This document shows, in pieces, positions 61,054 through 64,000 of a stretch of 64,000 bases of DNA; within the stretch, counting starts at the first letter, position 1, and each line of letters opens with the position of its first letter. The position numbers and the translations under genes were made by a program. The stretch is from NCBI RefSeq assembly GCF_021654575.1, contig NZ_AP024488.1, positions 4,859,501 through 4,923,500 of the forward strand, read 5' to 3'. The notes below the pieces were generated by a model. The model was not told where the DNA came from and searched no databases. It worked only from the letters and a program-made list of their open reading frames with translations. Origin of the DNA: Desulfoluna limicola (lineage in GTDB: Bacteria > Desulfobacterota > Desulfobacteria > Desulfobacterales > Desulfolunaceae).

Positions 61054-61773
61054 TTACCGGCCGAAAAGGCGGCCGAGAAGCCCTTTTTTGGGGGGCGGTG
61101 TGGCCTCTTCACCGGCGTAGGTCTGCGCCAGCTCTTTGGCCGCTTCAGCGTTGGCCGCCCCGGGGAACCCTCCCGAATGGATGTGGATGCGCATCACCTG
61201 CCCGTTCGTAAAGGGCAGGTCCCCTGAGTGCCCCGCAGAGCGCAGGCGACCGGCAAGGTACGTCTGCATTTCATCAAGGGTCATGGGCGGCAGGGGGACC
61301 TCCTGAATGCCGCCTGACTCCGGAACCAGGTGGCGCAGGGTGTCGAGGAGCGCGGCGGTGTGGGGCAGCCCGGTGAGGACGATCATCTTGAACTGGCGCT
61401 CCTCGCCCTCTCCCGTGGTCATCTTGATCAAAGAGGCCAGGGTCTCCGGCTCCAGACGGTGGGCGTCATCCACCATCACCACGGGCAGCCCGTCGCGTGC
61501 CATGGTGTAGGCGCGCAAGGGGGCACCGCCGATGGGGAGCTGAAGGGAGCAGACGCTCCAGCTATTCTCGTCCACGGCCAGGACCTGCTTGACCATGAGT
61601 GTTTTTCCACTGCCCGGATCGCCGCTGATAAGGACCACTCTGTGGGCGGCTTCCACCAGACGGCACACGGATGCGACGGTTTCGGTGAGTTTGGTATAGG
61701 GAAAAAACGAGGCCGCGTCCACGTAGCCGGAGAAGGGGTCTCGCGATAGGTTCAATTCATCAATATAAGACAT
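61054..61773 (-). CDS. ExeA/GspA-like AAA ATPase
   Basis: A 239-residue ATPase. It starts MSYIDELNLSRDPFSGYVDA, has Walker A ISGDPGSGKTLMVK, Walker B VVMVDDAHRL and a sensor-like LTGLPHTA, then a basic C-terminus (PPKKGLLGRLFGR). The PFxxxxxxxxFF start is typical of ExeA-like proteins that act in secretion or transposition. No secretion operon is nearby. The ATG at 61773 is chosen because the family starts there; the open frame to 61938 is less likely. The Shine-Dalgarno is weak. Confidence 0.75.
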   Translation of the reverse strand: MSYIDELNLSRDPFSGYVDAASFFPYTKLTETVASVCRLVEAAHRVVLISGDPGSGKTLMVKQVLAVDENSWSVCSLQLPIGGAPLRAYTMARDGLPVVMVDDAHRLEPETLASLIKMTTGEGEERQFKMIVLTGLPHTAALLDTLRHLVPESGGIQEVPLPPMTLDEMQTYLAGRLRSAGHSGDLPFTNGQVMRIHIHSGGFPGAANAEAAKELAQTYAGEEATPPPKKGLLGRLFGR

Positions 61774-62414
61774 AAGACAGCACGCTGCTTGGAAAGTATC
61801 ATGGTCGCCGGAATCAAAAAGGGGGGGCAATGTCATTAAGCTGAGATGCGTCTCTTTCTTGGTGAACTCCGGCACAATGGGGCTGCAGGGTAACCGCGCC
61901 CCTTTTATGTGAATCCTCTTTTTTTGCCGGAATCTCACTTTTTTTTCAACTCTTGATTCCTTTTAGGAGGCAAAAACTAGTTTGGCATCACCGCCTTGTG
62001 CCCCCCTTGGGAATGCGTCCATGGGGCAAAGGTGATGTGGAAAAGGGGATGTGGAAAAGGGGATGGCGTGATTGTTTGTGTGAATTTTCTGCGACGGGAT
62101 TGACGAGCTTGACAGGGGTTTGATACCAATGGGTATGCAGCGAAGGGAGTTATCTGAGTGGCAGCCGGACAAATCCCGCCACCCTTCAATGCCCGGCCTT
62201 GTAAGGTTCATTCGAGGAGCGAAGGGATGGGGCGTTGCCTGTAATCACCCATGCCCGATTCATGATCGCCTCTCAACACGTTGAGTAAACGCCGTCGCCA
62301 CACGGCCTGCCTGGGGCGATTGTACCGGAAGCACCACAGGGTGTATCGGCGACGTTTTACGAACGCATCTTTATTGACAGCCAGAATCGACAGCCAGAAA
62401 GATGAGAGATCGCC
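61774..62414. other. Divergent intergenic region upstream of DUF3842 gene
   Basis: About 640 bp. 62034-62061 is a perfect 14-bp tandem repeat, GATGTGGAAAAGGG twice. No gene found; promoters for both neighbours should lie here. Confidence 0.45.
62034..62061 (+). repeat. Short tandem repeat
   Basis: Two exact head-to-tail copies of GATGTGGAAAAGGG. Confidence 0.85.
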
Positions 62415-62831
62415 ATGCTGAGAGTTTGCGTTATTGACGGCCAGGGGGGTGGCATCGGAAGCGCCATCATCAGACGAATCAAGGAGCTCTCCGAAGAGCA
62501 GGTGGAGATCATCGCCCTGGGCACCAATGCCCTGGCGACGGCGCAGATGCTCAAGGCGGGAGCCAACAGAGGGGCCTCCGGTGAGAACGCCATCGTTCGA
62601 AGCGTGAGGGATTGCGACGTGGTGACAGGGCCCTTGGGCATCATCATGGCCCACGCCCTCATGGGTGAAGTGACCCCGGTGATGGCCGAGGCCATCTCCG
62701 GCTGTGCGGCAAAGAAGGTGCTTCTTCCCCTCTCCCAGGACAATGTGGAGGTGGTGGGGGTGCACAAGGCACCGCTGCCCCACCTGGTGGATGAGTTGAT
62801 TGAATCGGGCCTCAAAACCCTGCTGAACTGA
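62415..62831 (+). CDS. DUF3842-family protein
   Basis: 138 residues, MLRVCVIDGQGGGIGSAIIR then VDELIESGLKTLLN at the end. The glycine-rich start looks like a nucleotide-binding loop, and GPLGIIMAHALMGEVTPVM is typical of this family, found in anaerobes next to CooT-like nickel proteins. Function unknown. GAGAGATCGCC precedes the ATG. It is followed after 45 bp by the CooT gene, so the pair is probably an operon. Confidence 0.82.
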   Translation: MLRVCVIDGQGGGIGSAIIRRIKELSEEQVEIIALGTNALATAQMLKAGANRGASGENAIVRSVRDCDVVTGPLGIIMAHALMGEVTPVMAEAISGCAAKKVLLPLSQDNVEVVGVHKAPLPHLVDELIESGLKTLLN

Positions 62832-62876
62832 TGAGGCCGCAAAGGTCGACATCATCTAATAAAATGGAGGTATCCC

Positions 62877-63080
62877 ATGTGTGAAGCGAGTGCCTATCTT
62901 ATCACCGACGGTGAGCCGGAGCTGATTATGGAATCGGTGGACGTGGCCATCCCCACAGAAGAGGGGGAGCTCAAGCTGGTCAATATTTTCGGGGAGCAGC
63001 GCTTTATCAAAGGCGCCATCGAATCCCTCTCCCTGGTGGATCACAAGATCTTCATCCGGGAAACAGGCGTGGCGTCTTAA
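62877..63080 (+). CDS. CooT-family nickel-binding protein
   Basis: 67 residues starting MCEASAYLITDGEPELIMES. The Cys at position 2 is the nickel ligand in CooT. The rest is a small beta-rich fold. CooT helps nickel insertion into CO dehydrogenase in Rhodospirillum; here it probably handles nickel for an unknown enzyme. GGAGGTATCCC precedes the ATG. The DUF3842 gene lies directly upstream. Confidence 0.85.
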   Translation: MCEASAYLITDGEPELIMESVDVAIPTEEGELKLVNIFGEQRFIKGAIESLSLVDHKIFIRETGVAS

Positions 63081-63086
63081 AGCGTG

Positions 63087-63177
63087 CCAGGGGATACATC
63101 CCCTGGACCCCAGGTTCGCGAATGCTTTCAGCCCTCGTTCCTCGGGCCGATCGCATTCGCTGACGGGCTGCGCCCGT
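63087..63177 (+). repeat. Intergenic structured element after CooT gene
   Basis: Hairpin CCAGGGGAT-AC-ATCCCCTGG (63087-63106), outer stem GCGAATGC (63118-63125) with GCATTCGC (63153-63160), inner GCCC-TCGTTCCTC-GGGC, end ACGGGC-TGC-GCCCGT (63163-63177). The GCCTCC start is lost. Confidence 0.88.
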
Positions 63178-63363
63178 GGCTGACGGTGAGACGACACATG
63201 TGTCGTCGTGTGGCCCGAAAGGCGCTTTAATACCTTCGGGGTTTTGTCCTGACGTCAGCCCTGGAAAAGCCTGATGCCTGCTTGATTTAGAAGGATAAAC
63301 ATTCTGCGGTGACGTTTCGTGGGTAAAAAACACCGCGAAAACGGGTTCCCTCATCGCCTCGCC

Positions 63364-63984
63364 TTATCCCCCATGGAAAAATCCGTCCACGCTCTCGATG
63401 AACTCGGAGAGGAGCCGCCGGCTGACCACGAAGATGTGGCCCGCGTTTCTTTCAATGGTTCGGTTGAGGCCCCCGCGCGTTTCGGTTCGTCCCTCTTCGG
63501 TTCCCCAGAGTTCGCTGGCCACGCAGGCGCCGGGGGGAGAGATGGGGTCCCTTTTTCCCCGGTAATCGAAGAGGGCCACCCCCATTCGGGAGAGGGCGGC
63601 CATGGAGACCGGCAGGCCGTCAAGGGCCGGGACCTGGGACGGGAGGACGTAGCTCCCCTTTTCAAGGGCGCTGCCCATGAAGAGATCGCCGATCCATGTG
63701 AGGTGGGACCGGGTGCCGAACCGGGTGCCGTGGGTGAGCCAGTAGAAGAAGGGGGCCGCCTCCAGGATCTCTTGGGTATTTCCCGCCCGCTGGTAAAATC
63801 CGCGCCTCACAAAGTAGCGCACGCCGGGCTGGATCTCGTTCATGCCCGCGTCAATGATCTGGGGCGGGACGCCCACGCCTTCGTACATTTCCGCAATAAG
63901 GGGCGGGTCGTAATCGTGGCGGATCACCTTTCGCATGGGGCCCTGCCCGCTCATTTTATCATCAAACCGAACCGGTGACGCCAT
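63364..63984 (-). CDS. Protein of unknown function, possibly truncated at the window edge
   Basis: 206 residues if the ATG at 63984 is the start, but the frame stays open to the right edge (VKIAL precedes), so the gene may continue. It has LTWIGDLFMGSALEKGSYVL and GMNEIQPGVRYFVRRGFYQR. No domain recognised. Composition normal for the window. Confidence 0.55.
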   Translation of the reverse strand: MASPVRFDDKMSGQGPMRKVIRHDYDPPLIAEMYEGVGVPPQIIDAGMNEIQPGVRYFVRRGFYQRAGNTQEILEAAPFFYWLTHGTRFGTRSHLTWIGDLFMGSALEKGSYVLPSQVPALDGLPVSMAALSRMGVALFDYRGKRDPISPPGACVASELWGTEEGRTETRGGLNRTIERNAGHIFVVSRRLLSEFIESVDGFFHGG

Positions 63985-64000
63985 GAGGGCAATCTTGACG

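Noticed and set aside
1-64000. CRISPR arrays, insertion sequences and prophage
   Set aside because: No regular repeat-spacer array, no transposase or integrase frame and no phage structural gene was found.

Overview
The window reads as chromosomal DNA of an anaerobic, probably sulfate-reducing member of the Desulfobacterota (old Deltaproteobacteria, most likely Desulfobacterales). The evidence is the membrane Fe-S oxidoreductase/EtfBA set next to an acyl-CoA dehydrogenase, several small ferredoxin-type redox proteins, nickel-insertion genes hypAB, tandem moeA genes, large hybrid kinases and a selenocysteine-type gene. The genus cannot be fixed from sequence alone. No insertion sequence, prophage, CRISPR array or rRNA was seen. 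There are two tRNA-Ser genes.

Layout. 0.2-6.4 kb: a GntR/FadR-type regulator with its own operators, then an overlapping four-gene operon of two PnrA/BMP-type periplasmic binding proteins, a hybrid sensor kinase and a response regulator. 7-15 kb: a ModF-like double ABC ATPase, HIT protein, lipoprotein, NifA-like sigma-54 activator and dinB. 15-22 kb: the fatty-acid electron-transfer block (etfA, etfB, Fe-S oxidoreductase, acyl-CoA dehydrogenase, FadR-like TetR with a palindromic operator). 22-28 kb: TrkA, an amino-acid ABC permease and binding protein without an ATPase, and a divergent sulfur pair: a TudS-related desulfidase and a rhodanese with an in-frame UGA in its active-site loop. 27-37 kb: MATE pump, FMN hydroxyacid dehydrogenase, three Fe-S redox proteins, hypAB, nadA and a LolA-like protein. 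37-43 kb: two moeA genes (one fused to a binding-protein domain), uppP and a phosphohexomutase. 43-51 kb: cold-shock protein, mutL, gatA/gatC, SPOR protein and argS. 51-64 kb: tRNA-Ser pair, acnB, a seven-transmembrane hybrid kinase coupled to a cyclase-family enzyme, an ExeA-like ATPase, and a DUF3842/CooT pair.

The most distinctive structure is not a gene. Most intergenic gaps carry one or two copies of a modular element of about 100 bp. It begins with GCCTCCGGCGG, usually just after a stop codon. Next comes a short hairpin whose sequence differs between copies but stays paired. Then comes a larger stem (often GCGAATG/CATTCGC) enclosing an inner hairpin with a conserved loop TCGTTCCTC, and finally a CGGGC-TGC-GCCCG hairpin. 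In several genes the element supplies the last codons. Two further systems deserve attention: the UGA-containing rhodanese, whose downstream hairpin loop matches the E. coli fdhF SECIS loop, and the BMP-BMP-kinase-regulator operon, which looks like ligand-binding proteins working as sensors rather than in transport.

Functional links. Identical 13-bp palindromes connect the GntR regulator at the left end with the FMN hydroxyacid dehydrogenase about 29 kb away. The acyl-CoA dehydrogenase, EtfBA and the membrane Fe-S protein form a route from acyl-CoA to menaquinone. HypAB and CooT imply nickel enzymes encoded elsewhere, and the moeA pair implies molybdenum or tungsten enzymes.
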